This document shows positions 15,138 to 24,048 of a stretch of 25,984 bases of DNA, one piece after another. The DNA is taken from contig CAZCXI010000045.1 in NCBI GenBank assembly GCA_964502635.1, positions 1 to 25,984 on the forward strand, in the 5' to 3' direction. The notes under the pieces were generated by a model. That model was given only the letters and a program-made list of their open reading frames with translations, was not told the origin of the DNA and did not search any database. This DNA is from C00003060 sp964502635. GTDB taxonomy: Bacteria; Desulfobacterota; Desulfobacteria; Desulfobacterales; C00003060. The stretch's first letter is position 1. The number at the start of each line of letters is the position of its first letter. The position numbers and the translations under genes were made by a program.

Positions 15138-15351
15138 CAGCTACCTCCACATTGGTAACATAGACCTCATCATGCAGTCTGGCGTTAATTTCTTCAGAGG
15201 AAGCCGTTTCAAAGAATAATTCCAAAGCCTCTTTAAGGTTCTTCCTCGCTTCATCCACCGTATCGCCTTGACTTGCCACATCCAACTCTGGACACAGGGC
15301 CACATAACCGTCGCCCTCCCTCTCAATGATTGCGGTGAGTTTCTTGGTCAT
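15130..15351 (-). CDS. hicB: HicB family antitoxin
   Basis: The 73-aa protein shows the partial RNase-H-like HicB fold: LTAIIEREGDGYVALCPELD, then VASQGDTVDEARKNLKEALELFFE. It lacks a C-terminal DNA-binding domain, so autoregulation may need another factor. GAGGG lies about five nt before the ATG at 15351. Antitoxin first, toxin second with an 8-bp overlap is a common hicBA order. It should neutralise the HicA encoded directly downstream. Confidence 0.88.
   Translation of the reverse strand: MTKKLTAIIEREGDGYVALCPELDVASQGDTVDEARKNLKEALELFFETASSEEINARLHDEVYVTNVEVAVG
15143..15148 (-). promoter_or_regulatory. Shine-Dalgarno deciding the TTG start of hicA
   Basis: GGAGGT within the last codons of hicB, five nt before TTG 15137, fixes the toxin start. 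Confidence 0.7.
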
Positions 15352-15474
15352 AATAACCCTCTCATATCATTGTTGTCTTAGTGGTTCCTGCCCAACGATC
15401 CAAGGGAAACCCATCAACAGAAGCAAGTTGTGCGTCCCCTATTATTCGTTGCTTCTCTGGTGTGTCATTGTTTT

Positions 15475-15657
15475 TCATGACCCAATAAGGGGGACAATGG
15501 TCTTTACATCTACGGACAAGCAACCCTCTACTGCCTCATAGAGATTGCCGAGCAATTCAGCAAACGTTTCACCTTGCGTGGCACAACCAGGGATAGAAGG
15601 CACCTGTGCCCCATAGCCTCCTTCCTCTGCTTCGTGGACGATGACTTTTACCTTCAT
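15475..15657 (-). CDS. Orphan HicB-like antitoxin
   Basis: The 60-aa protein has the short HicB fold: VKVIVHEAEEGGYGAQVPSI, then GCATQGETFAELLGNLYEAVEGCL. GAGGTG lies five nt before the ATG at 15657. No HicA frame is found on either side: 123 bp downstream is the second hicB, and upstream is the divergent pgi. It is a relative but not a recent copy of the hicB at 15130-15351. It may be a solitary antitoxin, may act on the neighbouring HicA, or may have lost its partner. Confidence 0.8.
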   Translation of the reverse strand: MKVKVIVHEAEEGGYGAQVPSIPGCATQGETFAELLGNLYEAVEGCLSVDVKTIVPLIGS

Positions 15658-15783
15658 AGCTTCACCTCACTTATCTGCCAGTTGTTTTAGGAATATCAGA
15701 TTTAATGTTGGAAAAAGTAACGTAAATTAAGTATGTTTGTCAAGAAACCCTGTAATATGGACCAAAAAGGAAGGAAGATTGAG

Positions 15784-17433
15784 ATGTCGGCACTGGTAAA
15801 ATCACCTGCATGGAAGGCCTTGGAAGCCCATTACAAGAAAGTTGAACCCATGCATATGCGGGACCTGTTCAAACAAGATCCCAAGCGGTTCGATAAGTTC
15901 TCCTTGACCTTTAACGACATCCTCCTCGATTACTCCAAGAACCGTATAACCGAAGAGACTCGATCACTGCTTCTGGCCTTGGCAGAAGAAGCGGATATCA
16001 AGGGTTGGGCGGAAAAGATGTTTACAGGAGAAAAGATCAACCTCACAGAAAACCGGGCAGTCTTGCATGTGGCCCTCAGGAATCGTTCCAACCGGCCGAT
16101 TGTTGTGGATGGCAAAGATGTGATGCCTGGTGTCAACGCGGTGCTGGAACAGATGGCACGGTTTTGCCACGGGGTTCGCGAAGGCGAGTGGAAGGGCTAC
16201 ACCGGCAAGGTCATCACGGACATCGTCAATATAGGCATCGGTGGTTCAGATCTGGGTCCGGTGATGGTCACAGAGGCCCTCAAGCCCTATGGGAAGGCAG
16301 CGCTTTCGCCCCATTTTGTCTCAAACATTGACGGCACCCATCTCGCAGAGACATTAAAAGGGTTACACCCTGAAACCACGCTCTTTATTATTGCCTCTAA
16401 GACCTTTACCACGCAAGAGACCCTGACCAATGCTCACAGCGCTCGAGATTGGTTCCTTAAAAAAGCCGGGGATGAGGCCGCCATTGCCAAGCATTTTGTG
16501 GCGGTTTCCACCAATGCCGAGGCCGTGAGTCGATTCGGCATCGATACCCGGAACATGTTTGAATTCTGGGACTGGGTGGGAGGGCGGTATTCCCTGTGGA
16601 GCGCCATCGGTCTATCCATTGCCCTGTCCATCGGCATGAAAAACTTTGAGTCCCTGCTCGCCGGCGCCCATGAGATGGATGAGCACTTCCGCTCCTCACC
16701 CTTGGACCAAAACATGCCTGTGATCCTGGCCTTGCTGGGGATCTGGTACAACAATTTTTTCAATGCCCAGACCCACGCCATCCTCCCCTATGACCAATAT
16801 CTCCATCGTTTCCCGGCCTATCTCCAGCAGGCCGACATGGAAAGCAATGGAAAACGGGTGAATCGCCAGGGCGAGGTCGTCGATTATTCGACAGGTCCCA
16901 TCATCTGGGGAGAGCCGGGCACGAACGGCCAGCACGCCTTCTACCAGCTCATCCATCAGGGAACCAAGCTGGTGCCGGCCGACTTCCTGGCGCCCATAGC
17001 GACCCAAAACCCCATGGGTGAGCATCACAAGATCTTGCTGTCCAATTTCTTTGCCCAGACCGAGGCCTTGATGAAGGGAAAGACTCAGGACGAAGCCCGC
17101 GCCGAGCTCGTCGCCAGCGGCAAGGACCCGGCGGCAGTCGAGAAGCTCTTGCCTCACAAGGTCTTTGAAGGGAACCGGCCGACCAATGCCATTTTCGTTA
17201 GGAAGCTCGATCCCAGGACCTTAGGCGCCCTGATCGCCCTTTATGAACACAAGATCTTTGTCCAGGGGATCATTTGGCAGATCAACTCCTTTGATCAATG
17301 GGGCGTGGAGCTGGGCAAACAGCTTGCCAAGGCGATCCTGCCCGAGCTGGAAGGAGATGATGAGGTGACCACTCATGACTCCTCCACCAACGGTCTGATC
17401 AACTATTATAAGGCGAATCGAGGTCAGTCTTGA
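15784..17433 (+). CDS. pgi: Glucose-6-phosphate isomerase
   Basis: The enzyme interconverts glucose 6-phosphate and fructose 6-phosphate in the cytoplasm (glycolysis and gluconeogenesis). From the ATG at 15784 the product is 549 aa, the same length as E. coli Pgi, and it aligns with that protein essentially end to end. Both family signatures are present (DWVGGRYSLWSAIG; GALIALYEHKIFVQGIIW), together with VNIGIGGSDLGP, SKTFTTQETLTNA, MESNGK, HAFYQLIHQGTK and QWGVELGKQLA, which carry the sugar-phosphate and catalytic residues. AAGGAAG (15771-15777) lies six nt before this ATG. A frame extension to 15733 lacks an SD and is not conserved. It stands alone, divergent from the HicB-like gene and convergent with the helicase gene. 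Confidence 0.97.
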   Translation: MSALVKSPAWKALEAHYKKVEPMHMRDLFKQDPKRFDKFSLTFNDILLDYSKNRITEETRSLLLALAEEADIKGWAEKMFTGEKINLTENRAVLHVALRNRSNRPIVVDGKDVMPGVNAVLEQMARFCHGVREGEWKGYTGKVITDIVNIGIGGSDLGPVMVTEALKPYGKAALSPHFVSNIDGTHLAETLKGLHPETTLFIIASKTFTTQETLTNAHSARDWFLKKAGDEAAIAKHFVAVSTNAEAVSRFGIDTRNMFEFWDWVGGRYSLWSAIGLSIALSIGMKNFESLLAGAHEMDEHFRSSPLDQNMPVILALLGIWYNNFFNAQTHAILPYDQYLHRFPAYLQQADMESNGKRVNRQGEVVDYSTGPIIWGEPGTNGQHAFYQLIHQGTKLVPADFLAPIATQNPMGEHHKILLSNFFAQTEALMKGKTQDEARAELVASGKDPAAVEKLLPHKVFEGNRPTNAIFVRKLDPRTLGALIALYEHKIFVQGIIWQINSFDQWGVELGKQLAKAILPELEGDDEVTTHDSSTNGLINYYKANRGQS

Positions 17434-17446
17434 GATGACTTGATGC

Positions 17447-17569
17447 AAGGGTTCGGGGGGTCAAGGGGTCAAGGATGCGAGGGGGACGCTGAAGAATTAT
17501 AGAGAATAAAAAGTCTAGCAATGGAAGAAAAGCACTCGCCCCCTTGAATCCTTGAATCCTCGAACCCTT
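17447..17569. repeat. Imperfect inverted repeat with TTGAATCC heptamers between convergent genes
   Basis: AAGGGTTCG at 17447-17455 is exactly complementary to 17561-17569. Inside, TCAAGGGG-type units on one side face CTTGAATC units on the other. The 158-bp gap between pgi and the helicase gene is filled by this structure, which could form a long imperfect hairpin in RNA from either side and act as a shared transcription end. Such TCAAGG/CTTGA tracts occur as dispersed simple repeats in related genomes (general knowledge). Confidence 0.5.
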
Positions 17570-17591
17570 ACTCTGACAATATACAGACATC

Positions 17592-20333
17592 CTAGTCGAA
17601 AGCCACGGGCTCCCGTAAGATCATGTCAATGGCATCCAGGGCGCTCCGGGCGATGGCCGGGTAGACCTTGGTCAACGAAGCAATCTGTCTGAGATTGTCG
17701 GCCGTGCGGGTCACCAGCATGGCCAGGTTCCCCTCTGCCATACCGCCAATCTCAAGCACCTTCTCCCACGGCTGTCCATTGGCCCAAGCATAGATGGTCG
17801 CAGCCGGCCATAAGGCGATGGGCCTGGCCTCAAAGCCGCGCATGACCTTGCGCTCAACGAGCGGGCTGAGGGCCTTTATCATCTTATGATAGGCATTCAA
17901 AAGCCGCTTGGGGACGGTTGCCTCGTCCAGCCTTTCCTCCACGTCCCGGTCGTGGACAAAGGGCGCCACCAAGGCGCCAAGCAGGGCCGGGTCAGAACCC
18001 GGCAGGACTCCCGTGCGCAGCCCTTCGGCGATCATCAGAGGCTGGTCGAGCCTGAGCTGAGAGGCCCAGAGGCCATCAGGGGTGAGCTTGTTGTCTTCAC
18101 TGACAAAGCCCTCCCCTTTCAGGAAATCCAGGTGTTTCACAAAATCATTCCACAACCCCAGACGCACGGCATGGGCGCTGTCCCACATCAAGGAAAAGGT
18201 GTCCAGGACGCGCCTGAAAGTCCCCCCGGACTTCCCGTGACATGTCCTGAGATGAGCACACTCCTTGCAGATCAGGCCGTCAATCTCCTGCTCCAGAAAA
18301 AGTGAACGGGTCCTCATGGGCTTCAGTTCGGAAACCCCTTGTTCCCCGTGAGGCAAAGTTTCCAATACGGGCGGCAAGTCTTGCTGTGCGGTACGAGCCA
18401 TCAAGGCCTTGATCGCCTGCGGGTCATCCAGGGGCGGCAGGTCCAGAACACGGTCCAGGATCTGCGCCACTTTTTGGGGACGAAACCATCTCATCTTGAC
18501 GTGCTCCCCCCGAAAAGGGATCCTTGCCTGCACCCGGCAGGCCAGGACGCCCTGTTCATCGCGTCTCACGTGATATCTGACGGCACAGTACAGCCGACCC
18601 CGGTGATCCAGAAAGAGCCGGCCAGGAACCAGGTTGGCCACCTTGGAAAGCCTTGCTTCGAGGATTTTCAATTTCCGTCTCAAGTCGTTGATCTCACGCT
18701 TGAGAGCCGCCCGCTTCCGGATCAAATCGATGACAAATTCAGGCCCCGCACACAAGGCGTCGGGAAGGTGCGCCATGAGCTTGCTGCCGGCCTTTCTCAG
18801 CTCTCGCTCAAGCCCCGGCTCCTGGTTGATCACGTTCACGTAGGTGGCAAAGGATCTCTGAAAGATCCCCCTGATCTGATCAGGGCTATGGGACAAAAGC
18901 AGATTCAGCACCATGGAAAAGTCGACCTTGATCTGGCTGAGCACGTCTTCGGGGGGCGTGGTGCAAAGATTCGCCATGAGCCGCACATCCATGAATCTGC
19001 CGGGAATAACGATGGCAAAACCTATGCGGTCCTTGCCCCGCCTGCCGGCCCGCCCCGTGGTCTGATGAAATTCCGTGCCGTTCAATGGGACAAAGGCATG
19101 CCCGTTGTACCGGTCTGAGTTCAGGAACACGACGCTGCGGGCCGGAAAATTCACCCCCGCAGCCACCGTGGAGGTGGCAAAGACCGCATCCAGCAGGCCC
19201 TGGGTCATGAGGTGCTCGACGACGAGTTTCCACGCAGGCAGTTGGCCACTGTGGTGGGCCCCCACTGCCGCATGCTTAAGATGCCACATCTGGCGGTGGC
19301 CTTCCAGATGGGGATGTCCCCGGATGAGTTCATCAATCGGTTCACTCAACCCGCTCACCTCTGCCATGATTCGGCCTGAGTCCTCGATGCAACGTTCCAG
19401 GGCACCATCACAGTCCGCCCTGGACTTCATAAAAAATATGGCGGGCAAAAGATCGTATTTCCTCAACACCCTCAGGATCGCCCCAAAAGGGGGAAGGCGC
19501 CTGGGAGACGAAAGAACCGGAGGATTTGGACTGCTCAGATAGGATCTGACCTTCTTGTCCATGCCCCCGGCGCCTATGAGGGGAAGAAGTCTGCCTGAAG
19601 GATGAAAAAACAGGGGAAAGAGCGGCACCGGCCGGCCTGTCTCTTCAACCAGCACGCAGGGCTTGGATCGGATAGATTCCAGCCAGTCGGCAATCTGTCG
19701 GGCGTTTCTTATGGTGGCTGAAAGGAGCAGGAGGTGGACCCGCACCGGCAGATAGATCATGACCTCCTCCCAAACGACGCCGCGATCTTCGTCACCCAGA
19801 AAATGGGCTTCATCCAGGATCACCAGGTCCGACGACAGATCCACACCCTGATGCATGGCGTCGTAGAGTTGATTGCGCAGGATCTCGGTGGTTCCCACAA
19901 TAATGGGCGCATCCGCATTTTCCTTGCGGTCCCCTGTCAGTATGCCCACCTGATCCGGACCAAACTCAAGGCTGAATTCCAAGAGCTTGGAATTTGTCAG
20001 GGCCTTGAGGGGCGAGGCATACCACGCCCTGCCCCCTTGCTTGTGGATACGACGGATCGCCTCCTGGGCGATCCACGTCTTTCCCGAACCGGTTGGGGCG
20101 GATACGAGGCAGTCCGATTTTCGAACGGCAGCCACGGCCTTGAGTTGAAAAGGATCAGGCTTGAAGGGTGTTTTACGGGGGGCACCGATCCTGGCAAAGA
20201 CCTTCTTCAGGCGGACATCGGTGCTCGGCTTGATCCTGGGAATATCTCTCCTGTAGGTCCCTGGCCCACTGCCGCGGAAGGGACCGGTTCGCCGTGTCTT
20301 TCTTCTGCTTGAGGGTCTGTCATGAGTGGTCAA
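17592..20333 (-). CDS. Ski2-like DEAD/DEAH-box superfamily 2 helicase
   Basis: The 913-aa protein has all core motifs: Q-motif region FQLKAVAAV (62-70), motif I SAPTGSGKT (78-86), Ia YASPLKALTNSK, motif II DEAH (174-177), motif III LLLSATIRNA, HHSGQLP, and motif VI QTTGRAGRRGKDR, typical of Ski2/Mtr4-type enzymes. A Lys/Arg-rich N-terminal tail of about 55 residues precedes the core. The C-terminal half has a helical region and a cysteine cluster (CKECAHLRTC) that may bind a metal. Substrate (RNA or DNA) cannot be told. The start is TTG 20333, overlapping the upstream stop as TTGA, with GGGAG six bases before it; no in-frame ATG lies near. It is last gene of the operon with the ABC exporter and lipocalin genes. 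Confidence 0.9.
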   Translation of the reverse strand: MTTHDRPSSRRKTRRTGPFRGSGPGTYRRDIPRIKPSTDVRLKKVFARIGAPRKTPFKPDPFQLKAVAAVRKSDCLVSAPTGSGKTWIAQEAIRRIHKQGGRAWYASPLKALTNSKLLEFSLEFGPDQVGILTGDRKENADAPIIVGTTEILRNQLYDAMHQGVDLSSDLVILDEAHFLGDEDRGVVWEEVMIYLPVRVHLLLLSATIRNARQIADWLESIRSKPCVLVEETGRPVPLFPLFFHPSGRLLPLIGAGGMDKKVRSYLSSPNPPVLSSPRRLPPFGAILRVLRKYDLLPAIFFMKSRADCDGALERCIEDSGRIMAEVSGLSEPIDELIRGHPHLEGHRQMWHLKHAAVGAHHSGQLPAWKLVVEHLMTQGLLDAVFATSTVAAGVNFPARSVVFLNSDRYNGHAFVPLNGTEFHQTTGRAGRRGKDRIGFAIVIPGRFMDVRLMANLCTTPPEDVLSQIKVDFSMVLNLLLSHSPDQIRGIFQRSFATYVNVINQEPGLERELRKAGSKLMAHLPDALCAGPEFVIDLIRKRAALKREINDLRRKLKILEARLSKVANLVPGRLFLDHRGRLYCAVRYHVRRDEQGVLACRVQARIPFRGEHVKMRWFRPQKVAQILDRVLDLPPLDDPQAIKALMARTAQQDLPPVLETLPHGEQGVSELKPMRTRSLFLEQEIDGLICKECAHLRTCHGKSGGTFRRVLDTFSLMWDSAHAVRLGLWNDFVKHLDFLKGEGFVSEDNKLTPDGLWASQLRLDQPLMIAEGLRTGVLPGSDPALLGALVAPFVHDRDVEERLDEATVPKRLLNAYHKMIKALSPLVERKVMRGFEARPIALWPAATIYAWANGQPWEKVLEIGGMAEGNLAMLVTRTADNLRQIASLTKVYPAIARSALDAIDMILREPVAFD

Positions 20334-21478
20334 TGTGCGCTCCCGAAAAAGCGATTCCTGAGATCCGGATCGAACTCTTCACCGTAGCCGGTCAGCTCCA
20401 CATACCCTGAGCCCGTCACCCCCCGGCCTCGCACCATCCCGGCCACACCCACACTCCCTTCCCAGTAGGTCACACCGGTGCTTTGTTTGGTGATCAGCTC
20501 CTGATCCTTCAATCCTGGAACCACCTTGAGGCTGATGTGGTGAGGCAACACCTCCACCTGCCAGGACGAAGGGTATCGTGCCCGGCTCATGGCGCTCTGC
20601 CAGTACGCTGTGGGCTTGATGACAAACGCCTCCTTCGGCAGATGCACCCACGCCCCGTCCTTTTCAACCAGGGTCCCACTTGAAAAAGGGTCAACCGAGC
20701 CGTCCTTGTGCCTGAGCACATATAACATGAGATCGCTGCCGTCTGAAAGCTGAAGGCCCATCCAGTCCCATCCCACCTGGTCCGTTGATAAAACATTGGA
20801 CGTGAACTCGTGATCCATCCAGCTCAACCCGGAGACATCAAAACTTTCTTGCCCGACCCTGAGGATTCCCTTTGTGCGCATGCGGGTCAGGGAATAGTAA
20901 TAGGAGCCCTGCCCGAGCCCGGCCCCCTTGCGACTCAGACCCTTTTCACCGTGGAGCACCGGGGGCTTCTGAGAAACCAGCTTAAGGTCTATGCCGAAAC
21001 GATCAGAGCTGGCCCTCGCCTGGTGTGTCTTTCCTTGGATCGCGGTCTCCCAACCGTGAAGGAATACCCGGACCCGGTGTGCACCCATAGAGACACCAGC
21101 GATACCTGCGGCTCCCCGTCCGCTCTTTTCGGCCATAAGAAACCCTTTGCCCTGGAGATCGCTCACAGCCAAGTGGCCAAAGTAGAGCTGATTGGTCCGC
21201 CACGCAGAGGCCGAAACAAAAGGCGCCGGCTCAAGCTGGACCCTGAAAAAAGTCAGTTGAAACCCGAATGGCCGATGCCCCGCGGTATGCAAGTTCCCCG
21301 TATAATACCACCACTCGGTTTGAAACCCTGGATGGTCGGCGTGATCGCCTGGAAATGTCCAAGCACGGGGCTCAAGGGCCTGTGCGAAACCTTCCGAGCC
21401 CAGGCAGGTATCTATGCCTGCAAGCACAGCCAGTACGATCAGACCAAAGCTCAGCCATCGCCCTTTTTTACTTCTCAT
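20330..21478 (-). CDS. Secreted lipocalin-like AttH/CrtC-family protein
   Basis: The 382-aa protein has a signal peptide (MRSKKGRWLSFGLIVLAVLA..., cleavage near residue 30). The AttH/carotenoid-1,2-hydratase fold follows: WTFPGDHADHPGFQTEWWYYTGNL, then FGFQLTFFRV, then LSWMDHEFTSN, then GWDWMGLQLSDGSDLMLYVLR, then GYVELTGYGEEF at the end. Members are periplasmic lipocalin pairs, commonly encoded beside an ABC/FtsX system; the ligand is unknown, probably a lipid or other hydrophobic molecule. The start at 21478 forms an ATGA overlap with the permease stop and gives a proper signal peptide. A longer frame to 21673 would run far into the permease gene and has no signal, so it is rejected. Confidence 0.88.
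   Translation of the reverse strand: MRSKKGRWLSFGLIVLAVLAGIDTCLGSEGFAQALEPRAWTFPGDHADHPGFQTEWWYYTGNLHTAGHRPFGFQLTFFRVQLEPAPFVSASAWRTNQLYFGHLAVSDLQGKGFLMAEKSGRGAAGIAGVSMGAHRVRVFLHGWETAIQGKTHQARASSDRFGIDLKLVSQKPPVLHGEKGLSRKGAGLGQGSYYYSLTRMRTKGILRVGQESFDVSGLSWMDHEFTSNVLSTDQVGWDWMGLQLSDGSDLMLYVLRHKDGSVDPFSSGTLVEKDGAWVHLPKEAFVIKPTAYWQSAMSRARYPSSWQVEVLPHHISLKVVPGLKDQELITKQSTGVTYWEGSVGVAGMVRGRGVTGSGYVELTGYGEEFDPDLRNRFFGSAH
20340..20344 (-). promoter_or_regulatory. Shine-Dalgarno deciding the TTG start of the helicase
   Basis: GGGAG in the last codons of the lipocalin gene, six nt before TTG 20333, supports a coupled TTGA junction. Confidence 0.6.
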
Positions 21479-24048
21479 TCGCTCTTCAACAGTGCGGCCG
21501 GATTGACGCGCGAGGCCGCCCCTGCCGGTGGCAAGGCGGCCAGCACGGCCGCCAACAAGATCAACGCGAAGGAGACCAGCAGGGTCCACGGGGGCACCTG
21601 GTACACGAAGGTCCATCCAAAAGACTGTTTGTTGATGACAAAGATGAGAAAGTACGAAAGCATCAGCCCGCACGCCAAGCCCACGACATGGCCGGCCACG
21701 CCCATGAAAAAGGCCTCCAGCACCACCATGCGTCTGATCTGCCCCGGCGTCGCCCCCACGGCCATCATTAACCCGACTTGTCCGCGGCGCTCCCTGATAA
21801 GCAGCGAAAGCGTCGTCGCCACCCCCAAGGCCGCCACCAGCAGGGCGATGGCCATCAGGACATAGGTGATGGAAAAGGTGTCGTCAAAGACCTTGATGAT
21901 ATCTCCGCGCAGCTCCTTTCCGATGGCAATAGACAGAGCATACTTCGGATTGAAACGGTTCAGCAAGTCCGTCTTGATCAGACGGGGGTCAGCTCCAGGT
22001 TTGAGGAAAAGGTTGGCCCCTCCGATATGCGGTTCTTGATAGACCGCCTGAAACGATTTCAGATCCATAAAGACCACCCCGCCGCCGGTCCGATAATCCC
22101 GGAACAGGCCCAGGATCTGCCACGTTTTGTTCACACCGCCCAGGGACAATCGCAGGCGATCTCCAGGCGCAAGGCCCGTGCGGCTCGCATGCACCTCCGA
22201 GATGATGACGCCCCGGCCCTTGATGAGCCTTTCCATGATGCGGGCCTCATCCCCGCCCATGAGCAAAAACCGACCATGATGCCACAACACGTCTATTCTT
22301 CCGGCTTCAAGGAGAAACGGACCTTCCGGGCCCCTGATCCAAGTCCGACGATAGAAATAGGCCTCCTGTATGAGAGGATGACCCAGGATCGTATCCACGA
22401 CCTCCGGAGCGAGCCAATCCCGATGCTGGTTGATATCACTGCTATCAGGCCTCACAAACATATCCCCGACCACGTTTTGGTGTAACCAGGTGTGCACCGT
22501 GTCCCGGAAGCTGGCGACCATGATGGAAACGCCGACAAACAGGGCGATGGCCGTTATCAAGGCCCCCACGGCGATGGCGGTGCGCGACACGGCCCCGCCC
22601 AGATAGCTGGCCGCCAGTCGACCCGGCTGCCCAAAGGCCTTCAACATGGCCCGGGGGAAATGCCCGCCAAAGACGAGGAGCACCGCCGGAGCCAACATGG
22701 AAAAGCCCACAAAGATCATAAAAATGGCCGTATATCCCCCTGCGGGGATCTGATAGACACAAGGCAGTCGGGAAACCGGAAGCGAAAGGCCGATCAGGGC
22801 GATCCCCCACAAGGCAAGCCTGGGCGCCCGCAGCCTGCGGCTTCGCTCAAAGGTCTCGGCGGACAAGGCCTCCTGGGGAGGAATCCGAGCCGTCTCGCGG
22901 GCAGGCACAAAAGCCGCGATCACGGAAACCCCCAAGGTCATGACAAAGGAGGCCACAACTTCCTGGGGCGTCAGGGTGATGGCTTCCACGTTCACCTTCA
23001 CAAAGAGGGTGGTAATGGTGGCAGAGACGATTCGCAGGAACCGGCCTGCCAGAAACAGGCTCAGGGGGAACCCTGCAAGCCAGCCCGCCAGCCCGAAAAA
23101 AAGGCCTTCGGACAAGAAAAGAACGAAGATTTGTCTCGGCTCACTGCCCAGGGAAAGGAGGACGGCCGTCTCGTGACGGCGTCTGGCTGCGTTGATGGAC
23201 ACCACACTGAAAACGAGGAACATCCCCACAAAAAGAGAAACAAAGCTCAAGACGGAAAGATTCATGCGGTAGCTCGTAATCAGCGCCAGGCCGGATTGCT
23301 TGCCCTCCCTGGAAGGTGCGAGCTTACAGCCCGGCGGGAGCTTTTCCTCAATGGATCTCCGTTCAGCCCTTCCAGCCCCTGGCCTGACAATCAGGTCGAT
23401 GCGCTCCAGGACCCCCACGCGGTTTAAAAATTCCTGGGCGGTGGCGATATCGCAGACGGCAATTCTGCCACCCTCGGCAAGGGCCGCGCCCTCGTCGTCG
23501 AGCAGGCCGATGACTGTAAATCCGGCAATGTGATGGGCGTGCAGAACCAGCGTTTCATCACCCACCTTCAGACCGGCGGACTCGGCGAGGCGCCGGCTTG
23601 CCATCAGGGTGAAAGGCCGGGTCAAGAGGCCGACCAGCATCTGCCAGGCCTCCAGGCGATCCTTCACCGCCCAGCGGGTCTCCCGGAAGGCCTTTTCAGA
23701 CAGGGGGTCTATGCCGACCAGGAAAAACGGCTCATGGGTCTGATCGTGAAACCTCACATAGGCGGATAGGACCGGCGCCGCGTGCTGGATGGCCGGGTGG
23801 GCACAAAGCTTTGCAAAAAGGTCATCAGGAACGCCGCCACTGTCGGAGCGCACCGTATAGTCCGCCTTTCCGATAAGATGGTCCATACTCCGGCTAAAGG
23901 AATCGACTGACGCATCCACGGCCAACCGGACGCTCAGAAAGACCGAGGCGCCTACGGCCACCCCTGCAATGACGGTCGCTGTCCGCCAGGGGTCTTGCAG
24001 GAGATGTCTGAGGGAAAAGTATCGAAGGAGGCGGGCTATTCTTTGCAT
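21475..24048 (-). CDS. Large FtsX/LolE-type ABC transporter permease
   Basis: The 857-aa membrane protein is a double-FtsX-domain permease. An N-terminal membrane segment (TATVIAGVAVGASVFLSV) is followed by a large periplasmic MacB-like domain, then a three-helix FtsX core beginning LSVLSFVSLFVGMFLVFSVV with the cytoplasmic coupling motif RRRHETAVLLSLG. A second membrane segment and periplasmic domain follow, then a second FtsX core (YVLMAIALLVAALGVATTLS, RRGQVGLMMAVGATPGQI). Such permeases extract or move lipids and lipoproteins from the outer face of the inner membrane, powered by the partner ATPase. The ATG at 24048 is preferred over the TTG at 24081 because it opens with the amphipathic RIARLLRYFSLRHL; it overlaps the ATPase gene by 13 bp. 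The SD is weak, so translation is probably coupled. Confidence 0.9.
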   Translation of the reverse strand: MQRIARLLRYFSLRHLLQDPWRTATVIAGVAVGASVFLSVRLAVDASVDSFSRSMDHLIGKADYTVRSDSGGVPDDLFAKLCAHPAIQHAAPVLSAYVRFHDQTHEPFFLVGIDPLSEKAFRETRWAVKDRLEAWQMLVGLLTRPFTLMASRRLAESAGLKVGDETLVLHAHHIAGFTVIGLLDDEGAALAEGGRIAVCDIATAQEFLNRVGVLERIDLIVRPGAGRAERRSIEEKLPPGCKLAPSREGKQSGLALITSYRMNLSVLSFVSLFVGMFLVFSVVSINAARRRHETAVLLSLGSEPRQIFVLFLSEGLFFGLAGWLAGFPLSLFLAGRFLRIVSATITTLFVKVNVEAITLTPQEVVASFVMTLGVSVIAAFVPARETARIPPQEALSAETFERSRRLRAPRLALWGIALIGLSLPVSRLPCVYQIPAGGYTAIFMIFVGFSMLAPAVLLVFGGHFPRAMLKAFGQPGRLAASYLGGAVSRTAIAVGALITAIALFVGVSIMVASFRDTVHTWLHQNVVGDMFVRPDSSDINQHRDWLAPEVVDTILGHPLIQEAYFYRRTWIRGPEGPFLLEAGRIDVLWHHGRFLLMGGDEARIMERLIKGRGVIISEVHASRTGLAPGDRLRLSLGGVNKTWQILGLFRDYRTGGGVVFMDLKSFQAVYQEPHIGGANLFLKPGADPRLIKTDLLNRFNPKYALSIAIGKELRGDIIKVFDDTFSITYVLMAIALLVAALGVATTLSLLIRERRGQVGLMMAVGATPGQIRRMVVLEAFFMGVAGHVVGLACGLMLSYFLIFVINKQSFGWTFVYQVPPWTLLVSFALILLAAVLAALPPAGAASRVNPAALLKSE

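Noticed and set aside
18339..19118. Plus-strand open frame of 259 codons
   Set aside because: It is antisense to the helicase motifs on the other strand and has no recognisable family. The helicase frame is certain.
20810..21865. Plus-strand open frame of 351 codons
   Set aside because: It runs antisense across two well-supported genes (lipocalin and permease) and has low-complexity composition.
22492..23427. Long plus-strand open frame (311 codons)
   Set aside because: It is antisense to the FtsX-type permease gene, is very rich in Gly, His, Gln and Lys as expected from a mirror of a GC-rich gene, and has no ribosome site or known domain.
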